Source of the DNA: Paenibacillus doosanensis
Lineage (GTDB): Bacteria > Bacillota > Bacilli > Paenibacillales > NBRC-103111
Reading direction: 5' to 3'
NCBI RefSeq assembly: GCF_025060755.1
Contig: NZ_JANYUY010000059.1
Location: 1-46,752, forward strand
Length of the DNA stretch: 46,752 nt
Every line of letters starts with the position of its first letter. The stretch's first letter is position 1. The notes under the pieces were generated by a model, which saw only the letters and a list, made by a program, of their open reading frames with translations, was not told where the DNA came from and did not search any database. Made by a program: the position numbers and the translations under genes. Positions 14,326 through 21,786 of this stretch are shown here, in pieces.

Positions 14326-15633
14326 TTGCTTACGATCAAACGCACTTTAATGTCTTCGGTTGTTGCGGGGGCATTGCTGTCGGCGACGGCATGCGGCGGG
14401 GGAGCCTCACAAGAAGCGGCGACCGCCAAGGTTCAGGACGCGGCCAAGCGGGAACCGGTTGAAATTACGTTCTACCGTCCGAATGTCGGGATGACGGAAG
14501 AACAGTTTATGGATCTTATGGGGAATGCGATCAAAGAAAAATTTCCTTATGTGACGCCGAAGCTTATTCCATATGTGAGTAAAACGAAGACGGAGGAAGT
14601 GATTTCTTCGGGCGCCGATTTGGATATCGTTATATTATCGCTGGGCTTTTATCCGCAATTTCAGAATTTGAATCTGTCGGTCGATCTGACGGACTATATC
14701 AAGAAAACCAATTACGATACGAGTCGTCTGGAAACGACGAATTTTGATTTTATCAAGCAGTTCGGCAACGGCAAGATCGAGTCGCTGCCGATTTTCACGA
14801 CAGCCGAAGTGCTGATGTACAACAAGGACATCTTCGACAAATTCGGCGTGCCTTATCCTACGGAAAACATGACATGGGATGACTTGTACGAGCTCGCCAA
14901 GCAGGTTTCCCGGTCCGACGCGGGCGTGCAGTATTACGGCTTCTTAACCTCGGTCAGCCATATGCTGAACACGAACCAGCTGTCGCTGCCTTTCGTCGAT
15001 GCCAAGACGATGCAGCCGGCGATCAATACCGAGAAATTTAAGCAGCTGGCCGAAAATTTCGCCCGCTTCTACAACATTCCGGGAGCGGAGCTTCCGAAGG
15101 AGAAGTACGGCAAGGAAGGGGAGTTGTTCACCAAAGACAAAACGCTGGCGATGTACGCGTACTTTAACAGCACGATGGTTGGGGCGGCCAAAGATATGAA
15201 CATCGACGCTGTGCCGCTGCCGACCTTCAAGGAAGCCCCGGGAGTAGGATCGCAGATGTATTCGACCTATGCCAGCGTCTACACTAACAGCAAGCATAAG
15301 GACGTCGCCTTCGACATTTTGGCTTTCTTAACCTCGGACGAGATGCAAGAGAAGTTTGCCAAGGACGGCTTGGGCATGTCGATTGTTAAGGGAGCCAAGC
15401 CTCTGGAATCGTTCGGGTTGAATTTGCCGCAGCTGAAGGGCAAAAATATTAAAGCGTTCTATCCGCCCAAACCGGCTCCGATTTCTCCGAGAACGATTTA
15501 CGACGATTTGTCGTCCAAATATGCGGTGACGGCGCTGCGGGAAGTGGCGCAGAAGGTGAGCGACGCCAACACGGCCTTCCGCAAGGCCGAGGAACAGGCG
15601 GCCAAAGAGATTCAAGCGGCCAAACAGCAGTAA
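14326..15633 (+). CDS. Extracellular solute-binding lipoprotein, family 1 (orphan)
   Basis: A 435-residue binding protein for an ABC importer. The signal peptide ends in lipobox SATA-C (Cys at residue 23), followed by a family-1 fold (EITFYRPNVG; LPIFTTAEVLMYNKDIFDKFGVPYP, a typical hinge-cleft segment). It would be tethered outside and bind a sugar or oligosaccharide. The start is TTG 14326 with AAGGGGGAA upstream. No permease or ATPase genes follow, so it either feeds a remote transporter or acts as a sensor. It is transcribed after an AraC regulator and before rtpA. Confidence 0.88.
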   Translation: MLTIKRTLMSSVVAGALLSATACGGGASQEAATAKVQDAAKREPVEITFYRPNVGMTEEQFMDLMGNAIKEKFPYVTPKLIPYVSKTKTEEVISSGADLDIVILSLGFYPQFQNLNLSVDLTDYIKKTNYDTSRLETTNFDFIKQFGNGKIESLPIFTTAEVLMYNKDIFDKFGVPYPTENMTWDDLYELAKQVSRSDAGVQYYGFLTSVSHMLNTNQLSLPFVDAKTMQPAINTEKFKQLAENFARFYNIPGAELPKEKYGKEGELFTKDKTLAMYAYFNSTMVGAAKDMNIDAVPLPTFKEAPGVGSQMYSTYASVYTNSKHKDVAFDILAFLTSDEMQEKFAKDGLGMSIVKGAKPLESFGLNLPQLKGKNIKAFYPPKPAPISPRTIYDDLSSKYAVTALREVAQKVSDANTAFRKAEEQAAKEIQAAKQQ

Positions 15634-15655
15634 CGTATGGCATCGAACCGAACCG

Positions 15656-15677
15656 ATGTTCAAACTCCGGCGAACAT
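15656..15677. promoter_or_regulatory. Inverted repeat before rtpA, possible operator
   Basis: ATGTTC-N10-GAACAT, a perfect 6-bp inverted repeat in the short gap before rtpA. There is no T-box leader here, unlike the Bacillus subtilis rtpA locus. Confidence 0.3.
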
Positions 15678-15710
15678 GATAGGATAGAACCAAAAAGGAG
15701 TTGACGACGC

Positions 15711-15866
15711 ATGGTCATAGCAATGGACGATCTCGAGGCGGCCTGCCCTGAATGCAACCGGGAAGGGAAGGTAGAAGGAGAGACATGCCCGAAGTGCGAC
15801 GGCAAAGGGGTCATTCTGACGGCCCTGGGGCAGACGCTGCTTCATTTCATTAAAAAACATAGCTGA
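15711..15866 (+). CDS. rtpA: Anti-TRAP (TRAP inhibitory) zinc-ribbon protein
   Basis: A 51-residue protein that closely follows Bacillus subtilis RtpA: start MVIAMDDLEAAC, then CPEC...CPKC with Cys at 12, 15, 26 and 29, the same spacing as the zinc site of anti-TRAP, and a C-terminal helix (LLHFIKKHS). In the family it binds tryptophan-loaded TRAP and blocks its binding to trp mRNA, raising tryptophan synthesis when uncharged tRNA-Trp builds up. AAAAAGGAG precedes ATG 15711. It sits alone between two solute-binding protein genes, with no T-box and no trp gene in view, so its role here may have shifted. A good terminator follows. Confidence 0.85.
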   Translation: MVIAMDDLEAACPECNREGKVEGETCPKCDGKGVILTALGQTLLHFIKKHS

Positions 15867-15906
15867 CGGCCGGCGCATCAAGCGGCGGCATTGCAGCTAA
15901 CGGAAG

Positions 15907-15942
15907 AGCGGCGGGCAGCCTATGCGCCTGCCGCTTTTTTTT
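15907..15942 (+). terminator. Terminator after rtpA
   Basis: AGCGGC(G)GGC / GCC(T)GCCGCT stem followed by T8 (15935-15942). Confidence 0.88.
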
Positions 15943-16090
15943 GACAGTATAAAATCTATAAATTTCCGGGATCGTAAATAAAGACAACCCTCCGTAATTT
16001 TCACTGTAACGATGATCAGAGAAAATAGGGTAAGATAAACTAGGTTATCTTTTAGAAATAGATAAAAAGAAGTGGGAGAGAAGGCTTACA

Positions 16091-17650
16091 ATGAAAAAAG
16101 CAGTGAGTTTGGTTATGGTTACGGCCCTGGCGGCAGGCTCCTTGGCGGGCTGTGCCACCAAAAACGAAGGAGCGAAAGAATCGGGAAGCGGTGCAGGCAG
16201 CCAAGGCCCCTTGAAATTTTCCATCGCTTATCCGATCACAACCGGTGACGGCTATGCCCAACGATCCCCGGACTTGAATAAGGACAAATGGATTCAAAGG
16301 CTCAATAAGCTGACCAACACGGAATTGGACGTCCGCTTGATCCAACGGGAGAAGATGAGCATGATGTTCGCCGGCAACGACATTCCCGATGTGCTTGGAA
16401 GTCTGGATTTGCCGACAGGCAAAGATATGGCCGGCTCTGTAGAAGCCGGACAATTCATGCCGCTGGACGATCTGCTGAAGGAATACGCGCCGAATGTCCT
16501 GAAGAAAGTGCCTAAGGAGGCATGGGATGCGGTGTCGTATAAAGGCCAAATCTATGCGATCCCGAGCTATCTGACGAATCCGTCGCGCCGTGGCACGTAT
16601 ATTCGTACGGATTTGCTGGAAAAAACCGGGCTGCCAGTACCCAAGACGGTTGACGAATTTTTGGACGTTCTGCGGGCCTTCAAGAAGCTCGGCGTAGAGA
16701 ATCCTTATCAAATGCGGGAAAATTTCAAATATGCCGACGTGATTCTGGGCGCCTTTGACGTGCTTCCTTATAAAGATCAGTTTGAGAAGCAGGGCGATCA
16801 AATCGTACCGAAGTTTTTTGACGTGGAAAATATGCAGAAGGCGCTGCAAACGTATAAGACCATGTACGACGAGGGCTTGATTCCGAAAGATTTTGCAACG
16901 ATCTCCTCGACCGAATACAGCAAAAACATCAATGCCGGCAAATCGGGAATTTGGTCCGCCAATGTCGGAACGGGGCTGAAAGATTTCAGAACGAATCTGA
17001 AAGCGGTCGATCCCGCCGCCAAAGTGGATGTGATTCCTTCGCCGAAAGGTCCTGAAGGGAAGGGCGGATACTTCCTGTACTCTCCTATCGTCAGCGCCTA
17101 TTACATTAGCAAAAACGTCGATAAAGATAAAGCGGCGGGAATTATGAAGTTTATCGATTGGATGACGACCGACGAGGCGGATAAATTTTTCAGTCTTGGC
17201 GTCGAAGGAGAGAACTATACGGTCGAAAACGGCAAAATCCAGTACAAAGCGCCGACGAACAAAGAGGAAACTCAGGAGGAATCTTTCCGCACGACATTGA
17301 GATTGGCTTCGGATTCCACCTATAATAAGCTGCAACTGAGCGTAAGCCAGGACGGCCAAGACATATTGACCGCATTCGATACGGTGCTGTCGAAGGAAGG
17401 GCTGCCGGGCATCGGTTTCAACCCCGATTTGAAGGCATTCTCCAAGTATCCTGACCTGACGCCGCTCGGAGACACCGGCCCGAAATTAATTATCGATCAT
17501 ATGGTCAAAATGATTTACGGAAAAGAGCCGATTTCGGATTGGCCTAAAGTAATTGAAGAGTATAAGTCGAAAGGCGGCAACGAAATCATCAAAGAGGCGA
17601 CCGAAAGATATAACAATAAAGACGGCATCGCCCTGTTTAACAATCAATAA
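16091..17650 (+). CDS. Extracellular solute-binding lipoprotein, LplA-like (orphan)
   Basis: A 519-residue binding protein: signal peptide with lipobox SLAG-C (Cys near residue 21), then a large family-1-type fold as in Paenibacillus LplA/YtcQ proteins (VSYKGQIYAIPSYLTNPSRRGTY is the characteristic cleft segment). It is expected on the outer face of the membrane, binding an oligosaccharide or polysaccharide fragment. ATG 16091 follows AGTGGGAGAG. Usual partners of this family (LplB and YtcP-type permeases) are missing around it. It is flanked by terminators on both sides, so it is probably transcribed alone. Confidence 0.88.
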   Translation: MKKAVSLVMVTALAAGSLAGCATKNEGAKESGSGAGSQGPLKFSIAYPITTGDGYAQRSPDLNKDKWIQRLNKLTNTELDVRLIQREKMSMMFAGNDIPDVLGSLDLPTGKDMAGSVEAGQFMPLDDLLKEYAPNVLKKVPKEAWDAVSYKGQIYAIPSYLTNPSRRGTYIRTDLLEKTGLPVPKTVDEFLDVLRAFKKLGVENPYQMRENFKYADVILGAFDVLPYKDQFEKQGDQIVPKFFDVENMQKALQTYKTMYDEGLIPKDFATISSTEYSKNINAGKSGIWSANVGTGLKDFRTNLKAVDPAAKVDVIPSPKGPEGKGGYFLYSPIVSAYYISKNVDKDKAAGIMKFIDWMTTDEADKFFSLGVEGENYTVENGKIQYKAPTNKEETQEESFRTTLRLASDSTYNKLQLSVSQDGQDILTAFDTVLSKEGLPGIGFNPDLKAFSKYPDLTPLGDTGPKLIIDHMVKMIYGKEPISDWPKVIEEYKSKGGNEIIKEATERYNNKDGIALFNNQ

Positions 17651-17656
17651 CCTGTT

Positions 17657-17698
17657 AAGGCTTGGTTCAGCTCAGTTGAATCAAGCCTTTTGTTTTTT
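17657..17698 (+). terminator. Terminator of the LplA-like gene
   Basis: AAGGCTTG / CAAGCCTT stem (17657-17664 and 17682-17689) with an inner TTCA..TTGAA pairing and a T-rich tail. Confidence 0.9.
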
Positions 17699-17715
17699 GC
17701 TCAGAGGTTCCCGAT

Positions 17716-18531
17716 TCACGTTCCGGTTCCATTGTTGCGCACATATTGCTCCGGGGACACGCCGACAATGCTTTTAAAATCTTTAATAAAATGGCTCTGA
17801 TCGTAATAACCGAGCTCCGCCGCAAATTGCGGCCAATTCCACGGCTGTCCTTCCTCCAGTTTATCGGCTACCTCCAGCAGCCTGAAGCGCTGAATAACCC
17901 ATTTGGGACTAACGCCGACGTACTTGCCGAACATGCGCTGCAGCATTCTGACGGATAAATGGAACTGCCTTGCGATGTCCCGAGCGCCGGTAATGCTGCG
18001 GTCGTTTTTGATCGCTTCGATGATGCTTCTGATTTCGGCAACCGCCGGGTCATGCGCGGGCATACGGCCGCGAAGAAACGTTTCGGCGTGCGTCACCATG
18101 CCTGCCGCATCATTGCTGTCCAGCGACTTTACGGCATGTTCGTAGGCGACGGCATCGGCTCCGAACACGTCCTCGGCACGGACAGTTTGGCCTGTCCAGC
18201 GCTGAACCGGAATTCCGGTGAACGGGTAGAACGCACCCGGATGAAACTTGATGCCCAGAACGACCCCCGAATTTTGCAGCTTCCGCGTAAACTTTCGTTC
18301 GACGACTCCCGTAACCCACGCTCCGTCAGGCTCCACCGTCATATGGACCGAAGGATGGGGCAGCACCTCGGACATATACGGCTCTTGGCCCGTTAAATCC
18401 CATTTCACGATCCAGTATTGCTCGACATACGCCTCCAAATCCGGTGAGGGTATGTACAGGTCAAGAGTAAACTTGCTGCGTTGGACCGGCTCGTTCAGCA
18501 CCCCGCGCGGTTTTTTTAGATTGGCTTCCAC
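17716..18531 (-). CDS. AraC family regulator with N-terminal DUF6597-like domain
   Basis: A 271-residue regulator. The N-terminal half (YIPSPDLEAYVEQYWIVKWDLTG; VVLGIKFHPGAFYPFTG) is the sensor type common in short AraC proteins of Bacilli. The C-terminal AraC domain lies at about 165-265 (ARDIARQFHLSVRMLQRMFGKYVGVSPKW; FAAELGYYDQSHFIKDFK). The start is GTG 18531 with GGGAGG 9 bp upstream. It converges on the LplA-like gene and stands back to back with the Fur-controlled Btr-like gene. The target is unknown. Confidence 0.88.
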   Translation of the reverse strand: MEANLKKPRGVLNEPVQRSKFTLDLYIPSPDLEAYVEQYWIVKWDLTGQEPYMSEVLPHPSVHMTVEPDGAWVTGVVERKFTRKLQNSGVVLGIKFHPGAFYPFTGIPVQRWTGQTVRAEDVFGADAVAYEHAVKSLDSNDAAGMVTHAETFLRGRMPAHDPAVAEIRSIIEAIKNDRSITGARDIARQFHLSVRMLQRMFGKYVGVSPKWVIQRFRLLEVADKLEEGQPWNWPQFAAELGYYDQSHFIKDFKSIVGVSPEQYVRNNGTGT

Positions 18532-18687
18532 GGTCAGAACCTCCCGTCAAGAATGATGGCTGGACAGCTTTCTTGATCCATTGTATGGAAAAAGAAGGCT
18601 AAATACAAACGGATACCGATTTGGCTGTACTAGGCGAGGTCAATGTGGATCGAGGCTCGACCTTCCGGACGTTTTCCTATATAATAA

Positions 18688-18702
18688 TGATAATCATTAT
18701 CG
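18688..18702 (+). promoter_or_regulatory. Fur box of iron locus 2
   Basis: TGATAAT-C-ATTATCG, one mismatch from the 7-1-7 Fur consensus and part of a longer palindrome. It lies 30 bp before the TTG start of the Btr-like regulator, so that longer upstream starts for that gene can be excluded. Confidence 0.88.
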
Positions 18703-18731
18703 ATATTATTAGGGAAGGGGTATGCTGTCGG

Positions 18732-20351
18732 TTGAATAAGCTGGACCAACTTAGATTTGAATTGCAGGAGGCGGAGCGGCGGCAGCAGGGCGAGGGAGAG
18801 CTGCTCCCGGCCGAACGGGCGGCAGCGCTTAGTCTGATCCTCCTTCAACACGGCTGCGCTATTGTGCGGACCGGAGACGAGGCGATACGTCTGAACCCAA
18901 GCGAAGCCTATATTTGCGTGCATACGCCGGGGCAAGCGATAGCGTTCGGAAGTGATTCCGCTTCGGACAAGCCGCCGGCCGTCTATCTGTTTCACTTTGA
19001 TATGTTCGCCCGGCACGAGAGCGGATGGCGACGGCTTGATCCCGCGTCGGAGGATACCGCATGGCTGGCGGGGCGGTATTCGCCCGATAACGACCCTTCA
19101 GCCGCTCGGCTCGCCGCGGAGACGGAAGCGTATTGGCGCTCTGCAGACCCGCTGGAGCGGATGGCGGCGCAGTCGGCGTTTCTGATGCTGCTCTGCCGGC
19201 TGCTCCAAAGCCGCAGAGAGGAGGGGGAGCGGCCGGAGGATGCGATAGCGCGGACGAAGGCCTATATCGACTCCCGCTGCCAGGAGCCGCTGAAGGTCGG
19301 GCAGCTCGCGCGCATGAGCGGATTTAACCCGCATTATTACTTGCATTTGTTCAAAAAGCAATATGGGACAAGCCCGATCGAATACATGACCGGCAAACGA
19401 ATGGAGCGGGCCAAAGCGCTGCTGCTTGAACCGGGGGAGTCGATTCGCGAGGTAGCCCGCGCGGCGGGTTATAAGGACGAGTTTTATTTCAGCCGATTGT
19501 TCAAGCGGAAGACCGGCATGGCGCCGTCCGTGTATATAAGAAGCCGCCGGCATAAGATCGTCTCCTACAGCTACGCCGTTACCGGACAACTGCTGGCGCT
19601 GCAGATCATACCGTACGGAGCGCCCCGCGATTGGCAGCGGTCCGCGCATTATATGAGCCGCTACGGCCGGGATATTCCTCTTCATCTTCAGGCGGCGGAT
19701 ACCCCGCGATATTGGGAGGAGAATCGGAACGCGCTGAGGAATTCGCGGCCCGAGGCTATCGTCGCGGTCAATTGGCCCGATGTTGCCGACAGGGAGGAAA
19801 TGGACGGCATTGCCCCCGCCTTGTACGTTCCCTGGCGGGAAGCGAGTTGGCGCGAGCATTTGCAGCTGACGGGAGAATTTCTGAACCGAAGCAAGGAAGC
19901 CGGGCAATGGCTGCGGCAGTACGAAGAGCTGACGGAACGCGCCGGCGTCCGAATTCGCCGGCGGCTGGGCGAGGAAACCGTTATGATGCTTTATTTCAAC
20001 GGGCCCAAGGCGTATATATGCGGCAGGCATCGAACCGGATCGGTCTTATACGACGATCTGCACATCAAGCCTCCGGAGCCGGTCCGGCAGATCTTTGCTT
20101 ATCAAGCGGCGGAGCCCGGCGATCTGCTCCTGTACGATCCCGACCATATGATATGTATCGTCAACCGCGCTACGACGGCGCCCGCCGACATGGCTTCATG
20201 GTCTGAAGCGGCTGCGTGGCGCGCGCTGAAGGCGGTTCGCAGCGGCTGCGTCTACCAGGTCGGGATGGACCCGTGGCTGGAGTACTCGGCTTCGGGCCAC
20301 CAGCGTATCGTCGAGGAGGCGTTAAAGCTGTTTGCGCAGGATCGTCCATGA
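18732..20351 (+). CDS. btr: Btr-like AraC regulator with siderophore-binding domain
   Basis: About 539 residues, close to Bacillus subtilis Btr. The order is a short sensor part, an AraC DNA-binding domain at about residues 178-280 (LKVGQLARMSGFNPHYYLHLF; IREVARAAGYKDEFYFSRLF), then a C-terminal class III binding-protein-like domain (about 290-539) without a signal peptide. Btr binds ferric siderophore in the cytoplasm and activates uptake genes. I chose TTG 18732 with GGGAAGGGG upstream because the Fur box lies within any longer version. It is followed after 90 bp by a FeuA-like gene with its own Fur box, its likely target. Confidence 0.85.
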   Translation: MNKLDQLRFELQEAERRQQGEGELLPAERAAALSLILLQHGCAIVRTGDEAIRLNPSEAYICVHTPGQAIAFGSDSASDKPPAVYLFHFDMFARHESGWRRLDPASEDTAWLAGRYSPDNDPSAARLAAETEAYWRSADPLERMAAQSAFLMLLCRLLQSRREEGERPEDAIARTKAYIDSRCQEPLKVGQLARMSGFNPHYYLHLFKKQYGTSPIEYMTGKRMERAKALLLEPGESIREVARAAGYKDEFYFSRLFKRKTGMAPSVYIRSRRHKIVSYSYAVTGQLLALQIIPYGAPRDWQRSAHYMSRYGRDIPLHLQAADTPRYWEENRNALRNSRPEAIVAVNWPDVADREEMDGIAPALYVPWREASWREHLQLTGEFLNRSKEAGQWLRQYEELTERAGVRIRRRLGEETVMMLYFNGPKAYICGRHRTGSVLYDDLHIKPPEPVRQIFAYQAAEPGDLLLYDPDHMICIVNRATTAPADMASWSEAAAWRALKAVRSGCVYQVGMDPWLEYSASGHQRIVEEALKLFAQDRP

Positions 20352-20410
20352 AAAAAACTGAGGATTGTCTATGGCTGGCGGAGAGGCGGCAATGTATACT
20401 ACAAAAGTGT

Positions 20411-20425
20411 TGAGAATGGTTATCA
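20411..20425 (+). promoter_or_regulatory. Fur box before the FeuA-like gene
   Basis: TGAGAAT-G-GTTATCA, 16 bp before ATG 20442 and overlapping the end of the leader. TATACT at 20395-20400 is a possible -10 box. Confidence 0.78.
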
Positions 20426-20441
20426 ATTAAAGGAGGATCTT

Positions 20442-21440
20442 ATGAAATCCAGAACATCGAGAATAATGCTGTGCCTCGTCATTGCCGCCATGACGTTAGG
20501 CTCGGCTTGCGGCAATACAGGGCAAAACGCCGGCGGAACGGCAGAATCCAGCCAGACCAATGCAGCTTCGGGAGATGCGCAGAGCGGCTCGGCCGCGCCC
20601 GCCGGGGAACGTACCGTCACCGACGAGCTGGGTCATCAAGTGAAGCTGCCTGCGCATATCGACCGGGTGCTCGCTCCCTATTTGGAGGACCCGATAGCGG
20701 CGCTCGGCGTAAAGCCCGTCGCGCAATGGTCGAGCGGCAGCACCGTATTCGAATACTTGCAGCCATGGCTGAAGGATGTGCCGAAAACAAGCTCGACGCC
20801 GGCGGTCGAAGAAGTGCTCGCTTATCAGCCGGACCTTATTATTTTGAATACGGCCGCCAAGGCGGCGAACGGGATTTACGAGCAGTATGCGAAAATCGCG
20901 CCGACCTATGTGTTCCAGAACGGGCTCACGAAAGATTGGAAAGAGGTGCTGCTCACCGTAGGCGAACTGCTCGGTAGCAAAGATAAAGCCGAACAGGCCA
21001 TCGCCGGCTACGAGCAAAAAGCGCGCGAAGCTAAGCGGCAGATAAGCCCTATTGTCGGAGACAAGAAAAGCGTGATCTTATGGATACAGGGCAAAAGCAT
21101 CTACCTCGTCGACAGCGGACGCTTCAGCGGCGCGGTGCTGGCGAAGGATCTCGGCTTCCCGTTCCCCGAACAGGCTTTGGTGGAGACGGTCGGCAAGCCG
21201 CTGGCCGAGCTGTCGCTGGAGACGCTGCCGGATTTGAAGGCGGATTATATTTTCTATGTCAATCAGAATGCGAACGGCAACGAACAAACGAATCTTATTC
21301 TCGATAACGAAGTATGGAAGCGGCTGCCCGCCGTTCAGCAGGGCCACGCCTACGAGGTCGATTATGGCAATTGGATTAACGGAGGCATTCTTGCCAACGA
21401 GAAGACGATTGACGATGTGCTGAAGCTGTTGAAACGATAG
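20442..21440 (+). CDS. FeuA-like ferric-siderophore binding lipoprotein
   Basis: A 332-residue lipoprotein: signal peptide with lipobox LGSA-C (Cys at residue 23), a Ser/Gly/Ala-rich linker, then a class III binding-protein fold (ERTVTDELGHQVKLPAHIDRVL; YQPDLIILNTAAK; the rigid helix between lobes near 150-200). It would capture ferric siderophore at the cell surface. AAAGGAGG precedes ATG 20442. A Fur box directly upstream and the Btr-like regulator before it give dual control by iron and siderophore. No FecCD permease is adjacent. It ends at a terminator followed by repeat copy 2. Confidence 0.9.
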   Translation: MKSRTSRIMLCLVIAAMTLGSACGNTGQNAGGTAESSQTNAASGDAQSGSAAPAGERTVTDELGHQVKLPAHIDRVLAPYLEDPIAALGVKPVAQWSSGSTVFEYLQPWLKDVPKTSSTPAVEEVLAYQPDLIILNTAAKAANGIYEQYAKIAPTYVFQNGLTKDWKEVLLTVGELLGSKDKAEQAIAGYEQKAREAKRQISPIVGDKKSVILWIQGKSIYLVDSGRFSGAVLAKDLGFPFPEQALVETVGKPLAELSLETLPDLKADYIFYVNQNANGNEQTNLILDNEVWKRLPAVQQGHAYEVDYGNWINGGILANEKTIDDVLKLLKR

Positions 21441-21478
21441 GCGTTCCGTTGCAAGGACGCACGCAGGCGCAGCCGCAA

Positions 21479-21508
21479 GATCAGAGCGGATCACCCTCTG
21501 GTCTTTTT
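21479..21508 (+). terminator. Terminator of the FeuA-like gene
   Basis: GATCAGAG / CTCTGGTC stem (one G-T pair) followed by T5. Repeat copy 2 begins two bases later. Confidence 0.82.
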
Positions 21509-21510
21509 GG

Positions 21511-21750
21511 TTGTTTAGGAAATGATGCGCAGCAAATTCCTGTGGATATCCTGGGGCTCCTCCGAAAGGAATGTCTAACCATAGAACGAACCCAGAGGAA
21601 TGGTTAGACGCCGATCCAGCTTAGGCTGGATGCGGACGGAATAAGCTTCAGAGCATCACGTCACTACCCTGGAAATTACTCTTGGTACCCCATTTCCATT
21701 GTCTGTGGTGCCGCGTAGCGGCATGGATGGCTTTTGGGGGATTTGTTCCG
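21511..21750 (+). repeat. Structured repeat, copy 2 (full length, 240 bp)
   Basis: Same element as copy 1. This copy pairs best: ATTCCT/AGGAAT (6 bp) around a C-T-GGG/CTCCG hairpin; GTCTAACCAT/ATGGTTAGAC (10 bp, perfect); ATCCAGC-TTAG-GCTGGAT; TGGAAAT/ATTTCCA; TGCCGC-GTA-GCGGCA. It fills the gap between the FeuA-like terminator and the ABC exporter gene, ending 36 bp before ATG 21787, so any exporter transcript starting upstream carries it as a leader. No own promoter is obvious. Confidence 0.87.
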
Positions 21751-21786
21751 TTTAACCGGAAGCCGGAGAGAGGAGAACGGGCACGA

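Noticed and set aside
21695-21730. TGGTGCCGCG in the repeat resembles the T-box antiterminator motif TGGNACCGCG
   Set aside because: No stem I features, specifier loop or downstream aminoacyl-tRNA or amino-acid gene; the CCGC is part of a local hairpin TGCCGC/GCGGCA present in both full copies.
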